Shown here: piece after piece, positions 51,021 to 62,490 of the stretch
Layout of the letters: every line of letters begins with the position of its first letter
How positions within the stretch are numbered: the stretch's first letter is position 1
NCBI GenBank assembly: GCA_963575745.1
Contig: CAUYUJ010000757.1
Span: 38,437 to 102,436, forward strand
From: Prorocentrum cordatum
Lineage: Eukaryota; Sar; Dinophyceae; Prorocentrales; Prorocentraceae
DNA length: 64,000 bases
Direction of reading: 5' to 3'
Translations under genes and position numbers: made by a program
The notes under the pieces: model-generated
The model's input: the letters and a program-made list of their open reading frames with translations, nothing else
Told to the model about the DNA's origin: nothing
The model's database searches: none

Positions 51021-51162
51021 CTGTCGGAGCTCTGCGCGGATTTCTTGCATCGATGCTGGGTCCCCCTGGCAGCGTCTCCGGCGCCGCCCCTGGCGCGCTC
51101 CGCCCGCTCGGGAGGTGGGGCCAGCGCAGTTCAAAGAAACCCGCAGGGACCTCCGAGAAGTT
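51021..51162 (+). mobile_element. IR-H element, copy 2
   Basis: CTGTCGGAGCTCTGCGCGGA left, AAAGAAACCCGCAGGGACC then CTCCGAGAAG right, forming inverted arms of about 27 bp. Confidence 0.6.
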
Positions 51163-51477
51163 ATGCTCATGCCGTTTTTTGTTTCTCTGGACAGTACAAT
51201 ACAGCATTGTGTGGGGTCCACGCTGGTCAATACGTTTTCCTGTACGGCAGGTTCGTGTCGTGTCGACGCGGCGGCGACTCCAGCGCGGGCGTTCAAGGTT
51301 GAATGCCGCCTGTGGCGCAGAATCGGCCGCCATCGAGGGATCTGCGCTACTGGAGATCCGCGACCGTTCCAGGTCGAGCGACGCGAGCGATCCGCACGGT
51401 GTTGAAGACCGGCGCAGAAGTCGTCGCGGCACGAACCAGTTGTGCTTTCTTGGCTTCCCCAGTCGCGTGTCGCCAGA

Positions 51478-51627
51478 AGTGCCCCCTGGCCCAGGGTGCC
51501 CCCAGGATCTCGGAGGAGGCCCCCACGGCCTCCAGGGCACCCCTCACGAGTCCCCGAGGGCCCCAGGGGGCTCCAAGACCGAAGACCGGGCGCAAGGCTG
51601 GGGGCACCTTGGGCCCGGGGCACCTTT
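51478..51627 (+). mobile_element. TIR-F element, copy 2
   Basis: GAAGTGCCCCCTGGCCCAGG left, TTGGGCCCGGGGCACCTTT right. TCGCC occurs on both sides as a possible short duplication. Confidence 0.7.
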
Positions 51628-52427
51628 CGCCCTCCCCCCCCCCGATCTTGGCTCCCCCAGGACCTCGGCCGAGTCCTCCACGCCCTCGGCCAGGCTCTCC
51701 TTGCGCCTCACAGCGGCCAGCGCCGTGCCCCTGCCCTCGGGCTTCTTTGGCAGCGAGGGCCTGGCGCAGTCGATGCCGTCACTGCGGATCAAAAAAGCGC
51801 GGCCTTCCCCGTTGGAGTCGGTCGGGGTCTGAGGTGGCCAGGATAGTGGGTGAAGGACATCTAAGAAGCATAGGAGGAGCAGGGGGGGCGCAGCAGCAGG
51901 AATAGAGAAGGAACAGGAGGAGTTCTGGACAGGAGTCGGACGACCAAGTGTAGGAGGGAATTGCGTCTGCAGCAGCCCAACGCGCGTTGGCGTCGACGAC
52001 GACGACGCAGCACCTGCTCGGGCCAGCAGAGAAGGGCCTGGGGGAAGGGGGCCCTTCTCCTCCCTGCTGGGCCTGCCGGGGGCGCCCCTCGTCGCCGCGC
52101 CGGCGCGCGGCTCGGAGAGCTGCGGCGCTCGGGCTCGGGGAGGAGTTTGGGGGACCGGTCTTGAGCGAAGAGCTGGCCCTCGCCCCCACTCTTGATCGAT
52201 TGGCCCTGAGCTGATTGGCCCTCGTCCCCACTCTTGGCCGATGATTTTCCCTCAGGTCTTCTCCGGCTCAGACCCCCCGACCGCCTGCCTTGGACTCCAG
52301 CCTTCCCCTCTGCCATCATCGGTCGGCGCAAGAGGTGCGGTGCGAGAGTGCCCAGGCGCGATCGCTCCCTCAAGCGTGGGAGGCCGACGCCGAGCTCCGT
52401 GCCCAGGTCCTGGCGGTGCCACCTTTT
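51628..52427. other. non-coding spacer
   Basis: No gene is recognised. GATTGGCCCTGAGCTGATTG near 52197 is a local repeat of GATTGGCCCT. Confidence 0.4.
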
Positions 52428-52529
52428 AAGTCGAGCCTGTCCCTCTACAGGAGGGATACTTTCAAAGACAGTTCAAAAATGCCCTGGGGACGATTTCCTC
52501 AGCATTCCTGGCTATTTTGGAGCACTTTC
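52428..52529 (+). mobile_element. TIR-A element, copy 10 (left part only)
   Basis: AAGTCGAGCCTGTCCCTCTA, CCCTGGGGACGATTTCCTC and TTTTGGAGCACTTTC, then the TTG array replaces the right half. Confidence 0.75.
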
Positions 52530-52576
52530 TGTTGTTGTTGTTGTTGTTGTTGTTGTGGTTGTGGTTGTGGTTGTGG

Positions 52577-52610
<34 letters not shown>

Positions 52611-52624
52611 GGTTGTGGTTGTGG

Positions 52625-52673
<49 letters not shown>

Positions 52674-52704
52674 GTTGTGGTTGTGGTTGTGGTTGTGGTT
52701 GTGG

Positions 52705-52760
<56 letters not shown>
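52530..52760. repeat. TTG / TTGTGG array
   Basis: Pure TTG runs alternating with TTGTGG hexamer runs. Confidence 0.97.
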
Positions 52761-53520
52761 GAACATTATTAATTCTAAAGAATAATTATTGTTGGGACCC
52801 CTGGTGCACGGCCCCCCCGCCGCGCCTAGGCCGCAGCTACTTTTTCATCATTTTTTCGCGAAAGCTTCAGAAAAGTGGATGGGGTCCAGATCCGGTTGTT
52901 TTGTTGTAATCCGTTTTCCCTTGCAAAAAACACTATAAAATGACATTTCTTGTTCTAATATAATCAAATTTCAAGAATCCCTTGCAAAAAATAAGGTAAA
53001 GTGGACATTCGCGCGCGCAAGACGAAATCCTTCCAAAAGCTTAGTGTTCGCAGCGATTTTAACATAAAAACATCAAAAAACCAATGGTTTTTCAACAAAA
53101 AAATGTCAAAATCTCATCCCGCGCGCTCTTGCGGATTCGTAGGAAAACCAACACTTTTTAAACATTTCTGTCAAACGGGCTTTTGCGAGCAACTTTTTCG
53201 AACTTCTGCGACAACGGTTGCGCACCTGCCAGGGCCATCATCCCTGTCAAATAATACCATGCGGGACACATTCGTTTTTTCTTCGCGCGCGCGCGCCGTC
53301 GTCGTCGGCCGCGGGGCCCTGAATAGTAGCCACGGTCGTCCGCATGCCACGAAGTGAAGTGTCCGAACGTCATAGGGCGGGAAGCTGGGTGTGGGTGGTG
53401 GCGAAGAGTCGTTTGGAATTTTGGTAGAGCTTGAACCGGCCCCCCCACAAAGTGGGGGTATTGCCCGCCTCCTATGAAAACCCTGGCACTGGTGAGAACG
53501 GAGTGTCCCCACGTGCTAGT
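52761..53520. other. spacer with AT-richer island and 61-bp repeat
   Basis: 52900-53160 is AT-rich for this region. CCCTTGCAAAAAA followed by similar AAGTGGACATTC-type sequence recurs 61 bp apart (about 52918 and 52979). No gene. Confidence 0.45.
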
Positions 53521-53521
53521 A

Positions 53522-53565
<44 letters not shown>

Positions 53566-53567
53566 GG

Positions 53568-53598
<31 letters not shown>

Positions 53599-53606
53599 GG
53601 TTGTGG

Positions 53607-53637
<31 letters not shown>

Positions 53638-53663
53638 GGTTGTGGTTGTGGTTGTGGTTGTGG

Positions 53664-53731
<68 letters not shown>

Positions 53732-53740
53732 AGTTGTTAG
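53521..53740. repeat. TTG / TTGTGG array, second block
   Basis: Same composition as 52530-52760 in the same orientation. Confidence 0.97.
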
Positions 53741-53921
53741 TTGTTATTGTTGGCTATGTCGTCCAAAATGCACGGTCGCGCCCCCGCCCGACGCCGGCCT
53801 GGTCCGCGAGCTGCCCACGCTCGGCGCGCTGGACGCGCCGAGCGCGGCGCGGCGCGTGCAGCCGTGCGGACAGCGGTCGGCGCGGCCCAGGGGGCAGCGG
53901 CCGCGCCGGCTCGCCCAGAGG

Positions 53922-54163
53922 GAGAGGAGGAGGAGGAGGAGGAGGAGGAGGCATTAGAGGAGAGGAGAGGAGTCTAAACTATGGTGAGAGATGAGGATGA
54001 GAGAGGAGGAGGAGGAGGAGGAGGAGGAGGAGTCGACGAGAGGACAAGGAATGAGAAGGATCTGATGAGGAGGATGAGGAGGAGGAGGAGGAGGAGGAGG
54101 GGGGGGGGAGGAGGAAGAGGAGGAGGAGGAGGAGGAGGAGCTAAGAGGAGGAGAAGGAGAAGG
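53922..54163. repeat. GGA array
   Basis: GGA with AGAGAGGAG interruptions and a G9 run; abuts the left end of R85 locus 3. Confidence 0.92.
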
Positions 54164-54670
54164 ATGACCAGTGGAAACCCAAGAGTCATCAACGATGTTG
54201 GAATTAAACCTCCCTCCAAGCTACCTCTTCACATGCCCCTACAATGGTTCATTTCCATATAGGGAACTGCCTCGGTGGAAGACAACAGTTTGAAGATCCT
54301 GATGCGTGCCAAAATATTGTTCTCAGGTTCAACGCCACATATCAACCTGACTGCTGCGTCTTGACGATCCAGAATCGTGCCAGAACGCCATTTTGGGGAT
54401 TTCAGCATAGTGAGTCAACATAACTGTTGCGGCCGCATAACCCTGAATTCTTCCAACACGCCAGCTCTGGTGCATGCGTTGATAATGGGAACCCGTGAAA
54501 CTCTTACAATTTTTAAGACGACTGCGCGCGGCGCTAAGGCGAGAGCCACAGTTTGAAAATCACCCGCCCTCAATCCATGAAGCTCTTGCAATTTGTTATA
54601 ACGAATGTGCGCGGCGCTTAGAGGAGAGCCACGTTTTGAAAACGACCCGCCCTCAATCCACAAAATTCTT
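54164..54670 (-). repeat. R85 composite repeat, locus 3, left part
   Basis: Left flank AACCCAAGAGTCATCAACGA and GGGAACTGCCTCGGTGGAAG match locus 2. Two ~85-bp units follow (cores at about 54525 and 54610). Confidence 0.88.
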
Positions 54671-55130
54671 GCACATTCTTATTTTTATTTTTATTTGTGT
54701 TATTTTTTTCTTTTATTATATTTGATGTTTTTTTTATTGTATTATATTTTTTATTCTATTTCTTTTTTTAATTTTTTCTCTTGATACTTTTTATTTATTT
54801 TATGTATTTCTTTATTAGATATTTATGATTTGTTCATTATATGAGTTAGTTTGCTTTGTATTATTTTTTTGTGAATCTTATTAATATTGATTTATTTTTA
54901 CTTTTTCCTATTTTTTTATGTTATTTTATTATTAATGGTTATTTTTATTATTGTGTTTTTATTTATTATGTTTTTTTTTTATTATGTTGTTTATTTATTT
55001 GTTTTTATTTAGAATTCATATTATATATATATATATTTTTTCTCGATATATATATATTTTTTTTATGTATTCTATTTTTTAGGGGTTATTTTTATATCGT
55101 TTAATTTTATTTTTTTTTTTATTTATAACG
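54671..55130. repeat. AT-rich ATTTTT block inside the R85 array
   Basis: About 460 bp with very little G or C, made of ATTTTT, TTTATT and TATATA words. It replaces the short T-rich linker between two R85 units. It reads as a hydrophobic Phe/Tyr/Ile/Leu frame, judged not coding. Confidence 0.9.
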
Positions 55131-56135
55131 AGTGTGCGCGGCGCTAAGGCGAGAACCACATTTTGCAAACCACCCGCCCTCAATCCGTGAAGCTCTTGCA
55201 ATTTTTTATAACCAATGTGGGTGGCGCTAAGACGAGAGCCACATTTTGAAAACGACCCGCCCTCAATCCGTGAAACCCTTGCAATTTTTAAGACGAATGC
55301 GCGTGGCGCTAAGGCGAGAGCCACATTTAGAAAACCACCCGCCCTCAATCGGTGAGGCTCTTGGAAATGTTTTTGACGAAAGTGCGCGGCGCTAAGGCGA
55401 GAACCACATTTTGAAAACCACCCGCCCTCCATCCGTGAAGCTCGTGTAAATGCTTAAGACGAGTGTGCGCGGCGCTCAGGCGAGAGCCACATTTTGCAAA
55501 CCACCCGCCCTCAATCCGTGAAGCCCTTGCAGTTTTTATAACCAATGTGGGCGGCGCTAAGACGAGAGCCACATTTTGAAAACGACCCGCCCTCAATCCG
55601 TGAAACCCTTGCAATTTTTCAGACGAATGCGCGTGGCGCTAAGGCGAGAGCCACATTTAGAAAAACACCCGCCCTCAATCGGTGAGGCTCTTGGAAATGT
55701 TTATAACGAAAGTGCGCGGCGCTAAGGCGAGAGCCACATTTTGAAAACCACCCGCCCTCCATCCGTGAAGCTCGCGTAAATGCTTAAGACGAGTGTGCGC
55801 GGCGCTCAGGCGAGAGCCACATTTTGAAAACGACCCGCCCTCAATCTGTGAAATTCTCACATTTTTCTTTACGTAAGACGAATGCGCGCCGCGCTAGGGC
55901 GAGAGCCACATTTTGAAAACCACCCGCCCTCAATCCGTGAAGCTCTTGCAACTTTTTATAATGTGCGCGGCGCTGAGGCGAGAGCCACATTTTGAAAGCG
56001 ACCCGCCATCCATCTGTGAAGCTGTTGTCACTTTCTAAGCTTCAGGGTCATACATGGTGAGGAATTCTTAGGCGAAACGCCCGGCCCGCAGTAAAAACTG
56101 GCCTCGGGGTGCGACAGGCGGGAGTTATTTATAAG
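55131..56135 (-). repeat. R85 composite repeat, locus 3, right part
   Basis: About 11 units of 80-87 bp. A higher-order pattern of about four units repeats (compare 55134-55460 with 55465-55795). Right flank GTGAGGAATTCTTAGGCGAA and GTGCGACAGGCGGGAGTTAT. Confidence 0.88.
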
Positions 56136-56141
56136 CAGTAT

Positions 56142-56318
56142 GAATGGAGGAGGAGGAGGAGAAGCTAGGAGGAGGCGAAGCTAGGGGGAGGAGGACGAGG
56201 AGGAGGAGGAGGAGGAGGAGGAGAAGGAGGAGGAGGAGGAGCAGGAGGAGAAGGAAGAGGAGTAGGAGGAGCTAGGAGGAGGAGGAGGAGGAGGAGTCAT
56301 TAGGAGGAGGAGGAGAGT
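56142..56318. repeat. GGA array at the right end of R85 locus 3
   Basis: GGA with GAAGCTAGGAGG interruptions. Confidence 0.92.
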
Positions 56319-56323
56319 TTTTA

Positions 56324-56483
56324 TGCATGCAGCTGGTTTCGGCCCACGCCGCATGCCATATCCTCGATAACATGGCGCCTCCCGGCGCCGGGGGGGGGGG
56401 GGGAGGGGAGGCGCTGGGAAAATCAGCTACGTGAGCTGATTCTCTACCCTACCCTTTGCTATCCCCTCCTTTCGTTCCCCCCG
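56324..56483 (+). mobile_element. TIR-B element, copy D (left end lost)
   Basis: GCATGCAGCTGGTTTCGGCC to CAGCTACGTGAGCTGATT and TTTGCTATCCCCTCCTTTCG. The left terminal repeat is replaced by the GGA array. G12 in the centre. Confidence 0.7.
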
Positions 56484-56519
56484 ACCATCGCCCAGAGGCC
56501 AGCTGTCCCATGTAGTGTC

Positions 56520-56678
56520 AAGTCGGACCTGTCCCTTTACAGTGGGACAGTTCAAAGATAGTCAAAAATAGTCTGGGGACGAATTCCTGACCATGTTTGG
56601 CTCTTTGGGGGCATTTGTTTTTGGGGTATATTTGGTTTTTTCGTCCAAGATCCGCACGTAGGGGGACATGCCCGACCT
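56520..56678 (+). mobile_element. TIR-A element, copy 11
   Basis: AAGTCGGACCTGTCCCTTTA left, CGTAGGGGGACATGCCCG right. Flanking 8-mers ATGTAGTG and ATCTAGTG match at 7 of 8. Confidence 0.85.
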
Positions 56679-56841
56679 AAATCTAGTGGCGCACGGAGCT
56701 CCCTGACCGTCACGCCTAGTGCCGAGTCCAATCAGAACCCTCCATCTCGGGAGAGAGAACGAGCATCGCCGCCACGCTGCCCTTGGTGGCCAGCCGGAGT
56801 GTCACCCTTTCGGTAAAACAAAGCTGTATGATGAACATTAC

Positions 56842-56983
56842 CCTTCGGAGCTCCGCGCGGATTTCTTGGGTGGTCGCTGGGCCCACCTGGTGGCGCTTCC
56901 AGCGCCGCCCCTGCCTGCCGCGCACCGCCTGCCACGGAGTGGGCCCAGCGCCGAGCCAGGAAATTCGCGCGGCCCTGCGAAAG
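56842..56983 (+). mobile_element. IR-H element, copy 3
   Basis: CTTCGGAGCTCCGCGCGGAT left, CCAGGAAATTCGCGCGGCCC right; inner GTCGCTGGGCCCACC and GGAGTGGGCCCAGCGCC also pair. Confidence 0.65.
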
Positions 56984-57325
56984 TTTACTACCCTTCTGCA
57001 GTTTTCTCCGCCTTTTCAGAACCCGATGCGAACCCTCCACGCCCCCCAGACCGCTTGCACGTAACCGCGGCCCCTCGCCGGAGGGGCCTCCGTGCGCGGC
57101 TGCCGCGGAGGGCGCGGGGGACTGCCACTGCCAGAACCCGTGGAGGGCGGGCCGTGGCTGCCGCCGCGCCGCGCGCAGCGCCTGGTAATCTGTGCCAGAG
57201 GTCGCTCTTTCCTGTGTTCACTCTTGCACGCTGCCGGCCGCGGTCGTGAGGCTAGGTGTAAGGTCTCGGGGCCCTCGAGGTGTCCAAGAATATGCGTCCC
57301 TTCTGCGCTTCGGTCACACGTTCGT
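56984..57325. other. non-coding spacer
   Basis: No gene is recognised. Confidence 0.4.
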
Positions 57326-57760
57326 TCCGCGTTCGTGTTTGTCAGCGGTTGGACGTTCTGGTTCTGTTTCAGTTTCGTTCCGGTTTCATTCCGGAATCGT
57401 TCCAGTGTCGTTCCAGGGTCGTTTCAAGTTTGCTGTTGTTTCGAATATTTTGCCTTTTCCAGTATTGTTTCGTTTTTGTTATTTGTTGTTCCAGTTTCGT
57501 TCCAGTTTCGTTACGCTTTCGTGCTATGCTGTTTCAAGTTTTGTCCCATAGCGAAGCTAGAACGAACTTCGAGCGAAACTGAACTGACAATCAACAGCGC
57601 TTGCGTCGTGGGAGTTGCACACAGATGTTCGGTTCGGGGGCTTTCTTTGGGAGTGCCTAACGGATCTGTTCGACCCTAGTTCGCATACAGTCCGACTTTA
57701 GTTCAACTCCTAGTTCAGCTCTAGTTCGACCCAAGTTGGGCTTACTGGCGACTCACGTTC
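57326..57760. repeat. degenerate TTCGTTCCAGT and CTAGTTCGACC repeats
   Basis: 57350-57540 repeats GTTTCGTTCCAGT at 10-12 bp. 57675-57740 repeats CTAGTTCGACC/CTAGTTCAGCT. Confidence 0.6.
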
Positions 57761-58714
57761 GATTATAGTTGACGGACACTCGACGCAACATCGGCTCAGG
57801 AGTGGAGCGAATGGGTCCAGGAGGGTCCCTAGATCGAGCCATCTGAGCGACCCAATCGCTCCCCTACGGACAACAGGTTCTGGGAAGTGCCGAAGCTGCG
57901 CGAACCGAGCTGCCCACCAGCCTTCCCTGGCGCTGCGGCGCCACCCCCATGCTCTCCAGGGGGCCGCCCTCGGGGGACGGCCGTCGGCGGTGGTCCGCCT
58001 GTCTGGCAGACGGCCCAAGGCGCGCGCACGGTTGCCTCAGGAGCTCGACGGGAAGGAGGATGAGGAGGAGGAGGAGGAGGAGGAGGAGGAGGAGGAGGAG
58101 GAGGATTGTGCGTCTGTCTGTCTGTCGCCTGTCTGCGTGTCTGTCTGCCTGTCGCTCGACGAGGCAAACAAGCGGCACCACCCCAGCGCGTAGTACGGCC
58201 CCCGTCGGGGGCCGCAGCGTCTGCCACGCGAGAGCCCACGCCAGATCGCCTGGGGGTGTGCGCTGAGCCCTCGCGGGGCCGTGGGTGGGGTGGTGTCGTC
58301 TGCTTTCTGGTCCCGTCAGCCAGACCCCCGAGGCCATGATTTTTTCTTGACGTTCCTCCTCCTCCTCCTCCTCCTCCTCGACCCTCAGAGGCCTCGACCC
58401 ATTCCCCTGGACCGATTCTTCCTCCCGCGTCGTTCCTCGACGGCCCCGACGGCCGGCAAGGGCCTCCGCAGGCCGAGAATCTATAGGGACCCCCCCCTTC
58501 CCGTCATGATGTCTTCCTTGCCCGAGGGGGGTCCGGGAGAGTCCCTCGCCCCCCCCCCGGCAGCTCAACATCATGGGCTACGAGCTCATGGCGCTCCTGG
58601 GCGCGGGCGCGTCGCTGCGGCCGCAGTCCGTGTGCATGGCGCGCCCGCCGAGCCGGAGCGCCCCGCGCGCACGCCGCAGGGGGCTTCGGGGGTCTGTGGG
58701 CGCCTCGGAGGGCA
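57761..58714. other. non-coding spacer with small GGA, TCTG and TCC arrays
   Basis: GGA at 58053-58105, GTCTGTCT at 58107-58150, TCC at 58355-58380. No gene is recognised. Confidence 0.5.
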
Positions 58715-59006
58715 AGGAGGGACGGTCGTGATGATGAGGATGCGGCTGTGGACGGTGGTGGTAGTGCTGAGGATGATATTGACGACGACGAGGATGCTGA
58801 TGATGCTGACGATGCTGATGATGATGATGCTGATGATGATGCTGATGATGGTGATTTGATGATGAGGCTGATGATGATGCTTCTGCTGTTGATGGTGAGG
58901 ATGACGACGACGAAGACGACGCCGCCGACGCCGACGACGACGCCGAGGCCGACGCCGACGCCGACGCCGACGATGATGCTGATGATGATGATTATGATGA
59001 TGATGC

Positions 59007-59052
<46 letters not shown>

Positions 59053-59259
59053 CGTGGTGGTGGTGATGATGGTGGTGGTGGTGGTGATGATGATGCTGTG
59101 CTGCTGCTGCTGCTGATTATGATGATAATGAGGATGATAATGGTAATAGGTGGTGGGTGATCATGGTGCAGGCGATGATTCTACTGATACAGATAATGAG
59201 GATGACGAATATGGACATGACGATGACGATGCTGATGTTGATGTTTATGTGGTTGTTGA

Positions 59260-59293
<34 letters not shown>

Positions 59294-59545
59294 GGTGGTG
59301 GTGATGATGGTGGTGGTGGTGATGATGATGCTGTGCTGCTGCTGCTGCTGATTATGATGATAATGAGGATGATAATGGTAATAGGTGGTGGGTGATCATG
59401 GTGCAGGCGATGATTCTACTGATACAGATAATGAGGATGACGAATATGGACATGACGATGACGATGCTGATGTTGATGTTTATGTGGTTGTTGATGATGA
59501 TGATGATGATGAATGATGATGATGCTGAATGACGAATGCTGATGC
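58715..59545. repeat. GAT/GGT array with a 235-bp tandem duplication
   Basis: A segment containing ATTATGATGATAATGAGG, GGTAATAGGTGGTGGGTGAT and GACGAATATGGACATGAC occurs at 59116 and 59351 with almost no differences. Surrounding GAT, GGT and GCT arrays. Confidence 0.92.
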
Positions 59546-59889
59546 TGATTGCTGATGACGATATTCAGAAGATTGAAGATGGAGATAACATGAGGAATAA
59601 AGCTGATGATGAAGATAAGAAAGAGCGCGTTCTGTGGTCGCTTGAGGCTGGTGAACCGGACCCTCGGAGGGTGGTGGTGGGGGTTCACCCACCCCTCCCC
59701 TCCGTGACGGAAGGGGGGGGGGGCGTTCGAACCCCCCCGGCCCCCCCCCTCCCTCTCCTCTCTCCTCGGGCCGGCGCCTGCGTCGGCGGCGGCTGGCGGC
59801 GGCAACGGGGACGACGATTTCCTTTTCTGGGCCGGCGCCGGCGCCTGCGGCTGCGGGCGGCGGCGGCGGGGAGCGTCGACGAGGACGAC
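59546..59889. other. GC-rich spacer with G/C homopolymers
   Basis: G9 then GCGTTCGAACCCCCCC at 59712-59737, and GGCCGGCGCCGGCGCC at 59830. No gene. Confidence 0.5.
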
Positions 59890-60480
59890 GGTGGTGGTGG
59901 TGGTGGTGGGTTGTGGTGGTGTTGGTTGCGGTGGTGGTGGTTGCGGTGGTGGTGCTGGTGGTGTGGTGGTTTGTGGTGGTGGTGGTTGTGGTGGTGGTGG
60001 GTGGTGTTGGTGGTGGTGGCTTGGTGGTGGTGTGGTGGTGGTTTGAAGGTGGTGGTGGTGGTGGTGGTTGTGGTGGTGGTGGTGGTGGTTTGGTGGTGGT
60101 GTGGTGGTGGTTTGTGGTGGTGGTAGTGGTTTGGAGGTGGTGCTGGTGCTGGTGGTGGTGGTGGCGGTGGTGGTGGTGGTGGTGGTGGTGTGGTGGTTTG
60201 TTGTGGTTGTGGTGAGTTGTGCTGCTGGTAGTGGTGGTGGTTGTGGCGGTGGTGATGGTGGTGGTGTGGTAGATTGTGGTGGTGGTGGTGGTGGAGGTAG
60301 TGGTGGTGGGTTTTTGTGGTAGTGGTGGTGATGGTGAGTTGTGGTGTTGGTTGTTGTTGTGGTGGTGGTGGTGGCTGTGGTGGTGGTGGTTGTGTTATGG
60401 GTTGGTGGTGGTGGTGGTGGGTTGAGGCGGTGGTGGTGGTGGTGGTATTGTTGGTGGTGGTGGTAGTGGTAGTAATCGTC
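59890..60480. repeat. GGT trinucleotide array
   Basis: GGT with TTGTGG interruptions; reads as poly-Gly, poly-Val or poly-Trp on plus and poly-His, poly-Thr or poly-Pro on minus. Confidence 0.96.
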
Positions 60481-60868
60481 GGTGCGTCCCCGCCGTCGCT
60501 GGCGCTAGCCGGCGCTGCTGGCCGCCGCCAGCGCCGGCGCCAGGAGGAGGGGTGGGTGGGTTTAAACCCCCCCCCTCCCTTGGGCTGCCTCTGGTTGTCG
60601 TCGCCGCGTCCCCACCTTTGGCGCTGCTGGCGGCCGCCAGCGCCGGCGCCAGCGCCGGCGCCGAGGGGGGGGGGGGTTGAACGGGGGGAGGTTCGGGAGG
60701 GGGAAGGGTTTGGGGGGAAAGGGAGTCCCCCTGGTTTTGATCGACGACACCGAGTGTTGGGGGGGGCCCCCCCCCCGTTTTGAAAGGCGCCGCCGAATGT
60801 TCCCAAGGCAAGCGCCCGTGAAACGCGCTCTCTCGAAGATGAGCATGACGAATTTTGTGACGATGGTG
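60481..60868. other. GC-rich diverged duplication and G/C-run palindromes
   Basis: GCTGGCCGCCGCCAGCGCCG (about 60519) recurs as GCTGGCGGCCGCCAGCGCCG (about 60625). GGGTTTAAACCCCCCCCC at 60558 and GGGGGGGGCCCCCCCCC at 60760 are palindromic runs. No gene. Confidence 0.5.
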
Positions 60869-60876
60869 ATGAGAAC

Positions 60877-60950
<74 letters not shown>

Positions 60951-61296
60951 GGATGGTGATGGTGATGGTGATGGTGATGGTGATGATGATGATGGTGATG
61001 ATGATGCTGATGATGCTGGTGACGCTGATGATGCTGCTGATGATGCTATGGATGTTGTTGGTGTTGCTGATGATGCCGGTTATGTTGATGATGATGTTGA
61101 TGGTGATGTTGTTGATGCTGCTGGTGATGCTGATGACGAGGATGATGGTGATGATTATGATGATACTGATGCTTCTGCTGATTATGCCGATGATTATGAT
61201 GACAAGGTTGCTGCGATTATGCTGCTGCTTATGATGATGATGATGCCGATAATGCTTATGGCGATGCTGATGCTGATGATGATGATGGTGATGATT

Positions 61297-61363
<67 letters not shown>

Positions 61364-61368
61364 GGATG

Positions 61369-61420
<52 letters not shown>

Positions 61421-61421
61421 C

Positions 61422-61455
<34 letters not shown>

Positions 61456-61640
61456 CTTATGTATTATTATGATGGTGGTGGTCGTGGTGGTCGTGGTGGT
61501 GGTGGTGGTGATCATGATGATGATGAGGAGGAGGAAGAGGAGCAGGAGGAGGAGGAGGAGGTGCCCAATGGAGGAGGTCCCAGCAGGAGGAGGAGGCGGA
61601 GGAGGAGGAGGAGGAGGAGGAGGAAGTTTTTGGAGGTATC
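60869..61640. repeat. GAT array then GGT and GGA blocks
   Basis: Pure GAT at about 60873-60950 and 61290-61450, GATGCT between; GGT to 61510; GGA to 61624. Confidence 0.95.
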
Positions 61641-62234
61641 CGGAGGTTGTCGTAAGCGTCTGGCGACCTTCACGCACCCGGCAGGGGTGCACAATGCCAG
61701 GATCGTCTCCCCAGACGACTCAGATCCCTTCCCCACGCCAGGCGCTTCATCCCCACTCGTTCTCTTTACGGTTCCCGAGTCCCGAATTTGATTTCCGGAA
61801 GCAAAAAACGATAGCAGACCTGCCGCCTCGATGTTTCCCGAAACGGCAGATATCCTGGGACGCGTTCCCTTTGAGATCGGGGGTCCGTAGATGGTGGGTT
61901 CGCCCGAGGAGGGGCTAGGAGGCGAACCCATTTTGAGGCTTCCAGAGGCCGTCGTCAGAGCGATTCTCCTCCTGCCCGTTCTGTGGCCCTGGCCCCCCCC
62001 AGAGCTCCGACGCCGTGATTTTGTTGCAGACACCCCCCAGAGAACCAGACCCCTTCCCCGGGACTGGCTCTCCTTCCTGAGTCGTTTCCTGACGGCCCCA
62101 GGGCCTGGCGGGGGTCCCCGGAAGCCGACCTTTCCCCCCCCCCCCGCCCCCCTGTCGTGTTTTTGTTGTTGTTTCTGTTCTTTGCCAAGGCCTCACTGGA
62201 ATGCCGCTGGCGGCTTCTGCAGCACAGTCTGCAC
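61641..62234. other. spacer related to 23711-24240
   Basis: 61990-62140 shares CGCCGTGATTTTG, GACCCCTTCCCCGGGAC, TCCTGAGTCG and CCTGACGGCC in order with 23930-24130. No gene. Confidence 0.5.
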
Positions 62235-62490
62235 ATGTCTCACCTGTACTCCTCCCTCCCCTCCTCCCCCCTCCTCCCTCCTCTCCCCTCCCCTCCCCTC
62301 CCCTCCCTCCCCTGTACTCCTCCCCGTCCCCCTCCTCCCTCCCTCCCTCCCCTCCTCCCCCCCTCCTCCCACTCATCCTCCTCCCCTCCCCTCCCCTCCC
62401 TCCCCTCCCCTCCCCTCCCCTCCCTCCCCTGTACTCCTCCCTCCCCTCCTCCCTCCCCTCCCTCCCCTCCTCCCCCCTCCTCCCTCCCAG
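62235..62490. repeat. CTCCCCTCC-type pyrimidine array
   Basis: CTCCCCTCC and TCCTCCC words, with a ~110-bp higher-order repeat containing CCCCTGTACTCCTCCC. Confidence 0.9.

Noticed and set aside
54856-55104. 82-residue hydrophobic frame rich in Phe, Tyr and Ile
   Set aside because: Composition effect of the AT-rich ATTTTT block.
55079-55860. Repeated minus-strand peptide with GGFQNVALALAPRTF
   Set aside because: Direct translation of the R85 satellite; broken at unit boundaries and not conserved as protein.
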